The notes under the pieces are model-generated. The model was not told where the DNA came from and ran no database searches. It saw only the letters and a program-made list of their open reading frames with translations. A stretch of DNA of 43,231 nt from Thiotrichaceae bacterium. Lineage in GTDB: Bacteria > Pseudomonadota > Gammaproteobacteria > Thiotrichales > Thiotrichaceae. A program made the translations under genes and the position numbers. The DNA lies in the NCBI GenBank assembly GCA_026991755.1, contig JALXAX010000158.1:1-43231 (forward strand), written 5' to 3'. Each line of letters starts with the position of its first letter. Position 1 is the stretch's first letter. This document shows, piece after piece, positions 16,440 to 26,798 of the stretch.

Positions 16440-16570
16440 CTAGTACATCAACCAGTCCAAAATATCGGTATCAGCGCTTTTGTGAGGCTTTGCATCAAGG
16501 CGCAGTGCGCCTAGCCATGAAGGCAGACAGGATAACTGAGACCGTCATTTTGAGCTGGTTGATGTACTAG
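16440..16570. repeat. CTAGTACATC-family inverted-repeat element (131 bp)
   Basis: It begins CTAGTACATCAACCAG and ends CTGGTTGATGTACTAG, a perfect terminal inverted repeat of 16 bases. The interior (TGAGGCTTTGCATCAAGG, GAAGGCAGACAGGATAACTG) is repeated in opposite orientation at 41648-41962. It has no coding capacity, so it is MITE-like. It lies upstream of the yceD promoter. Confidence 0.85.
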
Positions 16571-16622
16571 CTATAAAATAAGCGTGAATTAGTGCACATC
16601 TATTCATGCACTATTGCTTCAC

Positions 16623-17537
16623 TTACTTCATAGAAACTTTGGTCTCAGCAGTCTTGGTTTTTTGAGGCAATGCCACTTTAACAGCACGACAGCAGCCTGT
16701 TAACTCTTCGCCATTAAACTGCGTGACTACTTTGTAGGGTACGCGTAGGCCACTTAGTGTGTCGTAACAGCGCTTTGAATAGGCATATTTGATGGTCATC
16801 TGTAGATTGTTACGACCATTCTTTCCGTGCACTACCGTTTTTAATGCAGTATTCCAACGGTTTTTATCTTGCTTTTTCTTTGTGATCGGCAAGCCTGTTT
16901 CGTAATCGCCTTTTAGTACATCCATCCATTTGGGGTGAACATCTACTTTCCAATAAGGTGTTTTGTTGCCACAGCGTAATACCCACTCTTCTTGAGGCTC
17001 ATCCGCTGTTGCTTCTACTTTTACTGCTTCCGAATTAGTTTTAGCAACAGTTTCTTCGACCGCTACATCAGTATCTTGATCTGTTATTGCTACTTTTTCT
17101 ACTTCAGCAGCATCTGTTTTCTGCTCTATTTCTGTAGCTACTTCTTCTTTGTCCGTTGAAACGCTAGCAACTGCTTCTTCCACTTTCGCCTTTTCAGCCG
17201 TTAGATAATATTTGCTAACCCAACCTGTTATGCCTTTCCACTTGATCAATACCCAATGTGTTTTGCCTAGAGTCGCTTCGTCACCTAGTAGCTCAATAGT
17301 ATTGCCATCAAACGGGATGGTCGTAACAATCTCGTTGCTTACACCTGCTCCAGCTCGTACGTTTAGGTTATCTTTTTCTTTAACATGCGCCACGCTGTAC
17401 AGTGGTGTTGATAATGTTTGTGCTACTGACTTTGTGTTTGCATCACTTGCTATATTGGCAGTAGCCATCTGCGCTGTAATAGCTGTCAGTAGAAGAGTAG
17501 AAGCTAATAGGTTAATTTTCCCTTTGATTAGAACCAC
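16623..17537 (-). CDS. Exported SH3b-domain protein with a conserved Cys-containing C-terminal domain
   Basis: A 304-residue protein with a Sec signal (NLLASTLLLTAITAQMATA), a bacterial SH3 domain (about 50-113: DNLNVRAGAG...WVSKYYL) of the kind that binds peptidoglycan or peptides, an acidic Glu/Val-rich linker (about 115-178), and a C-terminal domain with RCGNKTPYWKV, CYDTLSGLRVPY and LTGCCR that resembles the COG3650-type periplasmic domain. The role is unknown; the SH3 part suggests a cell-wall location. The start codon is GTG with an excellent GGAGGA five bases upstream. It is monocistronic, flanked by a repeat and by 400 non-coding bases. Confidence 0.75.
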   Translation of the reverse strand: MVLIKGKINLLASTLLLTAITAQMATANIASDANTKSVAQTLSTPLYSVAHVKEKDNLNVRAGAGVSNEIVTTIPFDGNTIELLGDEATLGKTHWVLIKWKGITGWVSKYYLTAEKAKVEEAVASVSTDKEEVATEIEQKTDAAEVEKVAITDQDTDVAVEETVAKTNSEAVKVEATADEPQEEWVLRCGNKTPYWKVDVHPKWMDVLKGDYETGLPITKKKQDKNRWNTALKTVVHGKNGRNNLQMTIKYAYSKRCYDTLSGLRVPYKVVTQFNGEELTGCCRAVKVALPQKTKTAETKVSMK

Positions 17538-17938
17538 TTTAATCCTCCAATTTATTTTAATTGCTCGTTATTTAAGATAATTATAGAACAAACTTAAAGT
17601 AAATTCTAGGCTATTAAATTAATTAACTAAGCTCTGCTTAAATCTTATTGGCTTTGGCTTGGTTTAATTCTTCTAAATCTATCAGGTCAGACACGGGTTA
17701 AGAGCCATGAAAATATTCATCCTTGGGGTATGGCCGACAATGAGGCGTATCATTGATCATGCGTTATGCGCACTCAGTACCTCAGCACACTCTATATTCT
17801 GCTTTAAAAAATAATCGCCCATAAAAAAGCCTCGTTATTGGAACAACAACGAGGCTTTTTACTAGGTTTTCAAGAGCCGGTTAAAAAACCTGCATATAAA
17901 GCTAACGACTAGCTTACCCTTGAAGGCTTAACTGATGA
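17538..17938. other. Non-coding region between groEL and the SH3 gene
   Basis: 400 bases holding the groEL terminator (17824-17860) and the upstream region of the SH3 gene. I see no other convincing feature. A 35-codon ATG frame near 17710 was judged to be chance. Confidence 0.5.
17824..17860 (-). terminator. Intrinsic terminator of groES-groEL
   Basis: AAAAAGCCTCGTT and AACGAGGCTTTTT form a 13-bp stem around an 11-base loop, with T-runs on both strands, about 80 bases after the groEL stop. It is one of the clearest terminators in the window. Confidence 0.9.
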
Positions 17939-19588
<1,650 letters not shown>

Positions 19589-19666
19589 TTATAACTCTTT
19601 ATTAAATGACTGATCGGGTTATACCCATCAATCAATAGGATTAACTTAGTAGTGTGTTAGCTAATA

Positions 19667-19957
19667 TTAGCCTTCAATAACAGCAAGAATATCTTCTTCT
19701 TTCATCATTAATAACTCTTCGCCATCTACCTTAACGGCAGTGCCAGCGTATTGACCAAACAATACCGAATCACCTACATTTACGTCCATTGCACGCACAT
19801 CACCTGAATCGGTAATACGTCCATTACCTGCTGCGATAATTTCGCCACGGTTAGGCTTTTCAGTCGCTGAATCAGGAATAATGATTCCGCCTGCTGAGGT
19901 GCGCTCTTCTTCAGTACGTCGAACTAAAACGCGATCATGTAAAGGTCGAATATCCAT
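19667..19957 (-). CDS. groES: Co-chaperonin GroES (10 kDa)
   Basis: A 96-residue lid of the chaperonin cage. It starts [14 protein letters not shown]; the mobile loop [15 protein letters not shown] (about 17-31) and the end [17 protein letters not shown] are typical. A strong ribosome site (AGGAG) precedes the ATG. It is the first gene of the operon, with a sigma32-type promoter and a CIRCE operator about 100 bases upstream. Confidence 0.97.
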   Translation of the reverse strand: MDIRPLHDRVLVRRTEEERTSAGGIIIPDSATEKPNRGEIIAAGNGRITDSGDVRAMDVNVGDSVLFGQYAGTAVKVDGEELLMMKEEDILAVIEG

Positions 19958-20033
19958 GTTTTCTCCTACAAATATTTTTATGAAATTGGGGATAAATAAG
20001 CAACACTCATTTATCTTAAATCTAATGTCTTAT

Positions 20034-20066
20034 GTGGAGTGCAAGCAAGCGCTTAGCACTCTCCAC
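20034..20066 (-). promoter_or_regulatory. Leader hairpin in the groES 5' untranslated region
   Basis: On the minus strand GTGGAGAGTGC pairs with GCACTCCAC (one bulged base), and AGCGCT inside is self-complementary. The hairpin uses the downstream arm of CIRCE, so the transcribed leader could fold into a structure that includes operator sequence. Confidence 0.5.
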
Positions 20067-20079
20067 GTGAGACTGCTAA
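20053..20079. promoter_or_regulatory. CIRCE operator (HrcA binding site) upstream of groES
   Basis: TTAGCACTC, nine bases, GACTGCTAA: the consensus is TTAGCACTC-N9-GAGTGCTAA, so there is one mismatch in 18. It overlaps the expected transcription start of the sigma32-type promoter immediately upstream, ideal for repression by HrcA. Confidence 0.85.
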
Positions 20080-20081
20080 TT

Positions 20082-20107
20082 ATTGGGATAGGAAAAATGA
20101 AATCAAG
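20082..20107 (-). promoter_or_regulatory. Sigma32 (heat-shock) type promoter of groES-groEL
   Basis: On the minus strand CCCTTGAT (-35, core 20102-20107) is followed after a 14-base spacer by CCCAAT (-10, 20082-20087). This fits the sigma32 pattern CTTGAA / CCCCAT with one mismatch in the -35 core and small deviations in the -10. Confidence 0.7.
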
Positions 20108-20135
20108 GGGGATTTTTGATATTTTTTTATTATTA

Positions 20136-20348
20136 GAGACCTTTGCATGAAAGGATGACGAGAGAAAAATGAGCGTAATTTTCTCTATTATTGCTAAAAA
20201 AGAGGGTAATAGCCGAGCTATTGGCCGAGTTTTTAGCAGAAATAGAGGAAATTCAAGCCACTTTTTTAGTGAGCTTGCCGTTTTATCAAAACGGTCAACT
20301 CAATTATTAAGCTTGCTTTATCCGTCATATCTTTCGTGTAAAGGTCTC
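20136..20348. repeat. GAGACC-family inverted-repeat element (213 bp)
   Basis: It begins GAGACCTTTGCATGAAAGG and ends CTTTCGTGTAAAGGTCTC. It aligns along its length with the reverse complement of 4378-4535 but has about 55 extra bases near the right end. Its left end lies only 28 bases upstream of the groES -35. No intact gene is present; the short open frame across it is not protein-like. Confidence 0.8.
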
Positions 20349-20435
20349 TTTTAGTTGGTTGGGGACTCTGAACTTAGATAGATGCTAAGCCTTCAGATTT
20401 GTATTCGCTCGCTGAAATTGATTATGATCTGGTTT

Positions 20436-20891
20436 TCAGTGATCCAGTCTATCATCAGCTCGATGGACAAACTCACCATCTATAACGCTTCCGTTAGTGG
20501 TTGAGCTAAAACCTGTTGCAGAATGCATCCGCATAGATGAGTTTCTTAATAACCACTTTGCAAGAATTTTGCGCGAGAAGGGGATCAGACATAAAAAGCC
20601 AATCGCATCAGTTACAAATCCAGGCAGTAACAACATGCCACCTCCTAATAACAAGAAAACTCCTTCAAGCATTTCACCTGCTGGGGCTTTGCCTTCCATC
20701 ATACTTTTCTGGAAACGCCCTAGAGTCGACAAACCTTGTTGACGTAGCAGTAGAACACCCACAAACGCAGTGAAAATGACGAGAAAAATAGTACTCCATG
20801 CCCCTATTCCTTCTCCCACTTTAATTAAAAAGTATAGTTCTATTAAAGGAACAACTAAGAAAAGAACAGCAAAGGTGGGAAGTGGTTTCAC
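20436..20891 (-). CDS. fxsA: FxsA family membrane protein
   Basis: A 151-residue inner-membrane protein with hydrophobic segments (about 5-25, 28-48 and 75-100). The start PLPTFAVLFLVVPLIELYFLI and the middle EGVFLLLGGGMLLLPGFVTDAIG are family hallmarks. In E. coli overproduction of FxsA relieves exclusion of phage T7 by the F plasmid; its normal role is unclear. E. coli also has fxsA near groES, and that neighbourhood is kept here, although a repeat now sits between. The start is GTG, with GAGCTGAAATT before it. Confidence 0.9.
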   Translation of the reverse strand: MKPLPTFAVLFLVVPLIELYFLIKVGEGIGAWSTIFLVIFTAFVGVLLLRQQGLSTLGRFQKSMMEGKAPAGEMLEGVFLLLGGGMLLLPGFVTDAIGFLCLIPFSRKILAKWLLRNSSMRMHSATGFSSTTNGSVIDGEFVHRADDRLDH

Positions 20892-21029
20892 AATTTCAGC
20901 TCGGTTTATGATGCAATAAAAAAGAGATAAGTATTCTTATACCTTAGTGCTTAAAAGAAATAAATCAAGCGATAGTTAGCAAACGGCTCGAAAGCAATCA
21001 AGACACACAACGGTTAAAATGCTCGATAC

Positions 21030-21836
21030 TTATAAATGACCTTCTTTTTGCATGCGATCCAAACGTGCTTGAGCCAGTTTCGCGGCATTACTACCAGGGA
21101 AATAACGCAACACATCATTAAACGTCCGACGAGCTAACGTCCAGTCTTTTAACGCATAAAAGCTATAGCCTAATTTGACGGCGGCATCTGGTGCTTTTCG
21201 TCCTGATTTATATTTATTCAACACCACTACAAAAGAATCGATAGCTCCCTTGTAGTCTTTCTTGGCGTACTTTGCTTCACCGATCCAGTAATGCGCATTT
21301 TCAGCCAATGGGCTATTAGGATATTTGCCGAGAAAAGCAGTAAAAGCATCAATACCTTGTTGACGATTACCTTTTAGAACTTGATAGGCTTGATTATATT
21401 CTGCCTTCTCAACATTCGTTGATTTCTTTTGTACCTGTTTCTGCGGAGTTACTGACTTAGGCGTAACATTCTTCGCAACCGCAGGTTTACCTGTTGCTAC
21501 AACTGGAGTAGTTACGGGTTTCACTGGAGCTTTAACTGCTGTAGCGGCAACAGGCTTCGCCACCACTGGCTTTGTTGTAGTGTTTTTCTCAAAGCGCTCA
21601 TCAATCGCCAAAAAGCCTTTCTTTTGATTCGATTTCAGTTGCTCAAGCTCATGCGTTAGCTTTTCATTATCACCACGCAGTTCATTCACTTCACGACCTA
21701 ACTCTTCAATCTTCTGAGCTAATTCTTGCACCAGTGCATCATCAGGAGCAGCATGAACAGAAGCAACTGACACGCTCAATAATGCTCCAGCAATCGCGCT
21801 GACCAAAGCACTTCGTTTTATTGTATGATTTTTCAT
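21030..21836 (-). CDS. cpoB: Cell division coordinator CpoB (YbgF), Tol-Pal system
   Basis: A 268-residue periplasmic protein: signal peptide (about 1-29, ending SVHA), short trimerising coiled coil (about 33-70), Pro/Val/Lys-rich linker and C-terminal TPR domain (about 145-268, NQAYQVLKGNRQQGIDAFTAFL onwards in part). It binds TolA and coordinates peptidoglycan synthesis with outer-membrane constriction. The open frame begins four codons earlier at 21848, but that ATG lies in the ribosome site (GGAG) of ATG 21836, so I chose the latter. It is the last gene of tolQRAB-pal-cpoB. Confidence 0.93.
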   Translation of the reverse strand: MKNHTIKRSALVSAIAGALLSVSVASVHAAPDDALVQELAQKIEELGREVNELRGDNEKLTHELEQLKSNQKKGFLAIDERFEKNTTTKPVVAKPVAATAVKAPVKPVTTPVVATGKPAVAKNVTPKSVTPQKQVQKKSTNVEKAEYNQAYQVLKGNRQQGIDAFTAFLGKYPNSPLAENAHYWIGEAKYAKKDYKGAIDSFVVVLNKYKSGRKAPDAAVKLGYSFYALKDWTLARRTFNDVLRYFPGSNAAKLAQARLDRMQKEGHL

Positions 21837-21896
21837 AGTTATCTCCATAAAGAACCCTGTTCAACTCAACCAGAGTCCTACAACCTTTGGCCATTA

Positions 21897-22562
21897 TTAA
21901 CGACCAATATATTTAATTTTAACTCGTCTATTTTGCGCCCATGATTTTTCACCGCTACCCACGACTGCTGGGCGCTCTTCACCATAGGCGATAATTTCAG
22001 TTTGCGAGCTTTTCACACCTTTACTACGCATACTCCATTGCACTGCTTTTGCTCGCTCTTCTGATAAGGCAACGTTATATTCACGCGTGCCACGCTCATC
22101 CGCATGTCCTTCTAACCTTACTTTTAAATTAGGCGTTTTTGCGAGCAGCCGTGTGTGAGCATCTAAAATTGCTTTATATTGAGGCTTGATTGAGGCTAAG
22201 TTGTAGTCAAAATAGATAATTCTTTTTGAAAGCAAACTATTAGGATTATCCAAGTTAGCTACTGTGATGGCTGCGTCTGCATTGCTATTTTGGTTATTAT
22301 TACTGCCATTAGCTTGACCATTAGCATAGTTGCCACCACCTGTTGACCGCACTCCACCGCCGTCACCCATGTTAGCACCTTGGGTATTCGATCCGCTTCC
22401 ATTATTCCCTGCTTGTCCTGTTGTAGCTCCTGCACCTGGTCCATCCATCGCCTCAGGTACGGACGAAGGTTGTTGCGAACAGGCAGAAAGCAGCAATGCG
22501 CTTACCAATAAAAAAGAGCCAGTACGGATTACGTTAGGTTTAGTTGAAAGTCGTGTATTCAT
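21897..22562 (-). CDS. pal: Peptidoglycan-associated lipoprotein Pal
   Basis: A 221-residue outer-membrane lipoprotein. Lipobox LLSAC places the modified Cys at 28; a Gly/Asn-rich linker (about 35-100) is longer than in E. coli Pal; the C-terminal OmpA-like domain (about 112-221) binds peptidoglycan through EGHADERGTREYN and its conserved Asp and Arg. ATG 22562 has AAGGAGATAAC upstream; the 15 extra codons open to 22607 are not used in my reading. It links the outer membrane to the cell wall and to TolB/TolA during division. Confidence 0.95.
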   Translation of the reverse strand: MNTRLSTKPNVIRTGSFLLVSALLLSACSQQPSSVPEAMDGPGAGATTGQAGNNGSGSNTQGANMGDGGGVRSTGGGNYANGQANGSNNNQNSNADAAITVANLDNPNSLLSKRIIYFDYNLASIKPQYKAILDAHTRLLAKTPNLKVRLEGHADERGTREYNVALSEERAKAVQWSMRSKGVKSSQTEIIAYGEERPAVVGSGEKSWAQNRRVKIKYIGR

Positions 22563-22674
22563 GTTATCTCCTTGGGTAATTATAGTTATTAAACCCTTTA
22601 GTGTCATTATTTTATGATTAATAGTTAATGTTGATTATTAAGTTATCTAAGTTTTACTTTATTTCTGTCTCTAT

Positions 22675-24018
22675 CTACCTCATATAGGGAGACCAAGCAG
22701 GATGACCAACATCCGTATACGGTGAATGTAGATGCGTATTTGCCCTCCCATTGTCACTAGCAACAGCGAGCACATGTCTTCTGCCCTTTCCTTTGGTTTC
22801 ATAGAGCACCATTGCTCCATTAGGCGCTAGCGAAGGTGACTCATCCAGCGAACCATTAGAGACCACATCGGATTCTTGACTCGCAAGATCCATCAATACC
22901 ACTCTAAACTTGCCACGTTGTTGACGCACCAAGGCTAAAGTATTGCCGACTACATCCGCAGCCGAGTTGTATTTTCCCTGAAAAGTAAGTCGTTTAGGAC
23001 GAGCCTGATCAGCCCTGTTCGAGACAGCGATACGGTATAGCTGAGGACTACCGCCTCTATCAGAAGTAAAAACTATTGATCGGCTATCTGTCGTCCAGCT
23101 AGGTTCAGTATCAATCGCACGAGAATGGGTGATGCGTGTCAGCTTGCCTGTTGCAATATCAATCGTATAAATCTCTGCGTTTCCTTCTAGCGACAAACTC
23201 ACCGCTAAAGTACGCCCATCTTTAGACCATGCTGGCGCACCATTAATACCTTTGCGTGCAGAGATAGTACGTCGTTTGCCTGAGCGCAGGTTTTGAATAT
23301 AAATAGCAGGGTTGCCTGATTCAAATGATACATAGACAATTTCTCTGCCTGTAGGCGACCATGCAATTGACATTATCGGCTCTAACGATGTCACCACCGA
23401 TTGATCATTATAGCCATCCGAATCGGCCACAATAAGCTGATAAATACGATCATCACCTGCACCCTCGGCAGCTACATAAGCAATTTTAGTATCAAAAGCA
23501 CCTCTGATACTGGTGAGCTGTTTGTACACGGCATCGGCTGTTTTATGTGCCACACTGCGCTGGTAACGCAAGCCACCTTGCTGAGGCGTTACAAAACCTG
23601 CAATTTTTCTGCTGTTATTAGTATCAATGATTTCTATTTGTAAATCGGCTGATGAACCATTGGGTTGTAGTTTGCCTCGGATTAAAAACTCCGCCCCACT
23701 GCGTTTAAGTTGTTCTGCATTTAAGCTGCCTCCGAAAGGAGATAGGTTTCCTGCCGCGTTATCGGCAACAAATTTAAAGCGACCACTGCGCTTAAGATCT
23801 GCTTTTATAATACTTTTTAAAGTTTGAGCGTTTGATCCACCTTGGAAAGGGGTCACCAATAGCTTGATAACAGCATCATCGCCTGATTTATCAATGACTA
23901 GATTTAAGTCAGCTTGGGCTACAGGCACTATTGATAAAAACAGAATCATAAGTGTCGACTGTGTTGTACCCTGTTTTATTTTTTGTATAACCCTAAAAAA
24001 ATTCTTAATTATATTCAT
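22675..24018 (-). CDS. tolB: Tol-Pal system protein TolB
   Basis: A 447-residue periplasmic protein. It has a signal peptide (about 1-36, ending AQA before DLNL), an N-terminal domain with TPFQGG and FLIRGKL, and a C-terminal six-bladed beta-propeller with repeated motifs such as MSIAWSPTGREIVYVS, APAWSKDGRTLAVS and PSWTTDSRSIVFTSDRGG. TolB passes signals between TolA and Pal. It is placed between tolA and pal in the standard order. Confidence 0.95.
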   Translation of the reverse strand: MNIIKNFFRVIQKIKQGTTQSTLMILFLSIVPVAQADLNLVIDKSGDDAVIKLLVTPFQGGSNAQTLKSIIKADLKRSGRFKFVADNAAGNLSPFGGSLNAEQLKRSGAEFLIRGKLQPNGSSADLQIEIIDTNNSRKIAGFVTPQQGGLRYQRSVAHKTADAVYKQLTSIRGAFDTKIAYVAAEGAGDDRIYQLIVADSDGYNDQSVVTSLEPIMSIAWSPTGREIVYVSFESGNPAIYIQNLRSGKRRTISARKGINGAPAWSKDGRTLAVSLSLEGNAEIYTIDIATGKLTRITHSRAIDTEPSWTTDSRSIVFTSDRGGSPQLYRIAVSNRADQARPKRLTFQGKYNSAADVVGNTLALVRQQRGKFRVVLMDLASQESDVVSNGSLDESPSLAPNGAMVLYETKGKGRRHVLAVASDNGRANTHLHSPYTDVGHPAWSPYMR

Positions 24019-24078
24019 TATTTTTTTGTCTTATCCTTAGTTTTTAACCTTATTGTCGCTTAAAACTGTCACTTAAAA

Positions 24079-25389
24079 CTATCGCTTAAACATCAAACTC
24101 AGATTCTCATCAAACAAGTCATTTCGAGATGGCACCGGTAAAGGTTCTGCACGCTTAAAAGCTGTTTTTACACTTTGGCAAAAGCTGCTTGCTCCCTTAC
24201 AACTCACCACTTGTATACTTTTAATATAACCACTTCGTGAAACCTTCACCCTAACGGTAGCCTTCATACCCGCAGATCCAGGAGGTGTTTGCCAACGTGG
24301 GCGAACATGGCGTACCACTTTACTGCCCCAATTACCTAAAGCCTTCTTTCTAGCCGCTGCTTGTGCTTTGGCTTCTGCTTTTTTCTTTGCGGCTAGCGCA
24401 GCTGCTTTTTTGGCTTGCTCGCTTCTACGTTTGGCCTCTAGTGCCTTTTTTGCTTTCTTTTCTGCATCTCGTCTTGCTTTAGCGGCGGCTGCTAATGAGG
24501 CCATGCCTTGCTGTCTTTCTTTCTCTGCTTTTTTAGCTTGTGCTTTCTTTCTTTCATCCCTTGCTTGTTGTTCTTCTTTTGCCTTTGCCGCTGCTATTGC
24601 CTTTTCTTTGGCTTCTTTCTTAGCCCGTTCTTTGGCCTTTTTTTCTGCTATTGCCTTAGCTATCTTTTCTTCTTTCTCCTCTCTCTCTTTAGCTTTCTCT
24701 TTGGCTTTTTTTGCTGCTTTTCGTTTGGCTTCTTTTTTGGCTTTCGCTTTTGCTAACTTCTTGGCTTTTCGCTTAGCTTCTTTTTTTGCCTTACGTTTAG
24801 CCTCTTTCTTAGCTTTTGCCTTGGCCGCTTTTCTCGCTTTTCGCTTCGCTTCTTTTTTAGCTTTTGCCCTTGCTTTTGCCTTGGCTTCCTTTCTTGCTTT
24901 ACGTTTTGCTTCTCTTTTAGCTTCAGCCTTGGCTAGCGCCTTTTTGTTAGCTTCATGCGTTGCCTTGCTCTTAGCTTCAGTCTTGGTTAGCTTTCGTTCT
25001 TCTTTGATAGGTTGCAACTGTTTAGTGTTGACCTGAGGAATAACCACAGGTTCAATCTGTGCTGTTTTTTCTACAGCAGGCGCTTCTAATTTTTTAGATT
25101 TAGTTTCTGTTTGTGACGCATCGGTAATGATCTTTTTTTGCTGTTCGATCACTTGCTTTTCTTGTTCAAGCTGTTTGATGGCTTCATCTTGTTGCTGTAA
25201 TTGCTCTGCCAGTTGAGGCAAAATAGTTTCAACGGGAATAATCGTTACAGGCACTGCATTACCGACATTTTCATCAAGTGTAGGTTTGTCAGATAGATTT
25301 AAGCCCACTACAAATAGCAACCCGATCACCACATGGAAAAGTACCGCCGCTGTTATAGCACCAGGATGTTTTTTAATCGTCTCAAACAT
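24079..25389 (-). CDS. tolA: Tol-Pal system protein TolA
   Basis: A 436-residue protein spanning inner membrane to periplasm. It has one N-terminal transmembrane helix (about 12-32), a very long Lys/Ala/Glu-rich helical domain (about 45-345) built of repeats such as KAKKEAKRKAKK, and a C-terminal globular domain (about 345-436: VRHVRPRWQTPPG, KVSRSGYIKSIQVVSCKGA with a Cys pair). It transmits proton-motive force from TolQR to Pal. The helical domain is unusually Lys-rich, and its DNA is correspondingly repetitive; length polymorphism is likely. The large frame on the opposite strand is a by-product of this composition. Confidence 0.95.
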   Translation of the reverse strand: MFETIKKHPGAITAAVLFHVVIGLLFVVGLNLSDKPTLDENVGNAVPVTIIPVETILPQLAEQLQQQDEAIKQLEQEKQVIEQQKKIITDASQTETKSKKLEAPAVEKTAQIEPVVIPQVNTKQLQPIKEERKLTKTEAKSKATHEANKKALAKAEAKREAKRKARKEAKAKARAKAKKEAKRKARKAAKAKAKKEAKRKAKKEAKRKAKKLAKAKAKKEAKRKAAKKAKEKAKEREEKEEKIAKAIAEKKAKERAKKEAKEKAIAAAKAKEEQQARDERKKAQAKKAEKERQQGMASLAAAAKARRDAEKKAKKALEAKRRSEQAKKAAALAAKKKAEAKAQAAARKKALGNWGSKVVRHVRPRWQTPPGSAGMKATVRVKVSRSGYIKSIQVVSCKGASSFCQSVKTAFKRAEPLPVPSRNDLFDENLSLMFKR

Positions 25390-25394
25390 TATTT

Positions 25395-25838
25395 TTATTG
25401 ATCGTCTGCTGTTGCCTTCGTTGACGTAGCTGCCATTGCTGCGATTAGCCCAATATTTTTAGCACCTGCTTTTTGCGCTGCCACCATGGCTTTCATAATA
25501 AAATCGTAATCAACACCTTTGTCACCCTGAATATAAACAGGGCGATTAGGCTGCTCTTTCAATTGGTCAGCGATTTGAGTGGCAAGTTCAGAAGTATCAT
25601 TAAATTCATTGTCGCCCAGATAAAAAGCGCCGTTACTATCGACAGAAATAGATACAGGGCTAGTTTCATTATCCACACCGACAGGTTCTGCATTAGCTTC
25701 TGGCAGATCAATTTCCACCCCTGTTTGCATCATTGGTGCAGTCACCATAAAGATAACTAACAGAACCAACATCACATCGATATAAGGCACGACATTCATT
25801 TCTGCCATTTGTTTTTTTCGTTGTCTACGACGGCTCAT
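25395..25838 (-). CDS. tolR: Tol-Pal system protein TolR
   Basis: A 147-residue protein of the ExbD/TolR family with one transmembrane helix (about 18-40). The proton-path aspartate is Asp21 in VVPYIDVMLVLLVIFMV. The periplasmic domain (about 60-140) has the typical VYIQGDKGVDYDFIMKAM segment. It forms the stator or motor with TolQ. It starts two bases after tolQ ends and ends five before tolA starts, so translation is probably coupled. Confidence 0.95.
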   Translation of the reverse strand: MSRRRQRKKQMAEMNVVPYIDVMLVLLVIFMVTAPMMQTGVEIDLPEANAEPVGVDNETSPVSISVDSNGAFYLGDNEFNDTSELATQIADQLKEQPNRPVYIQGDKGVDYDFIMKAMVAAQKAGAKNIGLIAAMAATSTKATADDQ

Positions 25839-25840
25839 CG

Positions 25841-26530
25841 CTATTTGCCTTCGGTCTGTTTGGTTAATATATGGCGGTCTAATAAAGCCACAAATTCTTC
25901 ACGAAAGTTCTCAAACGATACCGACAATCTATCCACAGAATCACTAAACTTGTTATACGCAATAACCGCAGGGATAGCCGCAAACAAACCAAATGCCGTT
26001 GCTATTAGCGCTTCTGCAATGCCCGGGGCAACCACTGCTAACGTTGCTTGTTTCATTTGCCCTATTGACAAGAAGGAATTCATAATTCCCCAAACCGTAC
26101 CGAACAAACCTATATACGGGCTGGTCGAGCCAACCGTTGCCAGAAAAGAAAGGTTATGATCGAAACGATCCAGCTCCCGCGACTCTGCCACTCGCATCGC
26201 ACGCTGAGCAGCAGGCACAACACCCACAGCAAGTTGAGAGTTCTTTTGGGTGATACGGGTAAACTCTTGATAGCCTTCATAGAAGACTTTATCCAAACCT
26301 TGATGTGGACGACTACTTTTAAGCTCCTCAAATAGACGCTTTAATGAAATACCACTCCAAAAGCGATCTTCAAACGCTTTTGTGTGCTGGTGCATATCAC
26401 GTAATTGACGGTATTTAATGAAAATTAACGCCCAGGAAGCCACTGACATCAGCACTAAAATAGCCAAGATGATTTGTACCAGCAAACTGGCTTCAGTAAT
26501 AAGTGTTAGAATCGAGAGATCTGCTTGCAC
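25841..26530 (-). CDS. tolQ: Tol-Pal system protein TolQ
   Basis: A 229-residue inner-membrane protein of the ExbB/TolQ/MotA family with three transmembrane helices (about 14-36, 135-158 and 168-190). Motifs SVASWALIFIK, AFEDRFWSG and GSTSPYIGLFGTVWGIM are diagnostic. It forms the pentameric motor unit around TolR. The start codon is GTG without a clear ribosome site, but the N-terminus matches E. coli TolQ. The operon begins here; ybgC, which usually precedes tolQ, is missing, replaced by a region with an inverted repeat. Confidence 0.95.
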   Translation of the reverse strand: MQADLSILTLITEASLLVQIILAILVLMSVASWALIFIKYRQLRDMHQHTKAFEDRFWSGISLKRLFEELKSSRPHQGLDKVFYEGYQEFTRITQKNSQLAVGVVPAAQRAMRVAESRELDRFDHNLSFLATVGSTSPYIGLFGTVWGIMNSFLSIGQMKQATLAVVAPGIAEALIATAFGLFAAIPAVIAYNKFSDSVDRLSVSFENFREEFVALLDRHILTKQTEGK

Positions 26531-26596
26531 GCGGAATGCCCCTAAATATTGATAATCAAAAAAGCGGCATACAACACAATCATTGATACCATTAAC

Positions 26597-26671
26597 CCTA
26601 TATAGGGTATCTCTATTAATTCATGATTCGTTTTGCTGAAGCTAGAATTAATAGAGATACCTAATAGAGGG
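26597..26671. repeat. Perfect inverted repeat upstream of tolQ (TCTATTAATTC family)
   Basis: Arms 26606-26622 (GGTATCTCTATTAATTC) and 26645-26661 are perfectly complementary over 17 bases; outer CCCTAT/ATAGAGGG segments extend the pairing. The centre TCATGATTCGTTTTGCTGAAGCTAGAA resembles 35846-35875 within a longer relative. It lies in the divergent gap between tolQ and the PDZ gene. Confidence 0.7.
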
Positions 26672-26798
26672 TAACCTCTTTCATAAGTTCCCGTCTACAA
26701 AAGACAAGGTTTGTTCTCTCTGCTATTCTCTTCAACGGAGAGCCTGATTCCAATCAAGCTAAACTCAGCCCTAATCAGAACAATAAGCGGAAATGACA

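Noticed and set aside
17707-17820. 35-codon ATG frame between groEL and the SH3 gene
   Set aside because: It has an AAGAG upstream but mixed composition and no recognisable feature; a frame of this length is expected by chance.
20169-20354. 61-codon frame across the GAGACC element
   Set aside because: It is not conserved in the sister copy at 4378-4535 and has no protein-like features; the element is non-coding.
24368-25036. 222-codon open frame opposite tolA
   Set aside because: It is the complement of the Lys/Ala-rich helical domain and translates to Ala/Phe/Leu/Ser repeats; it is a composition artefact.
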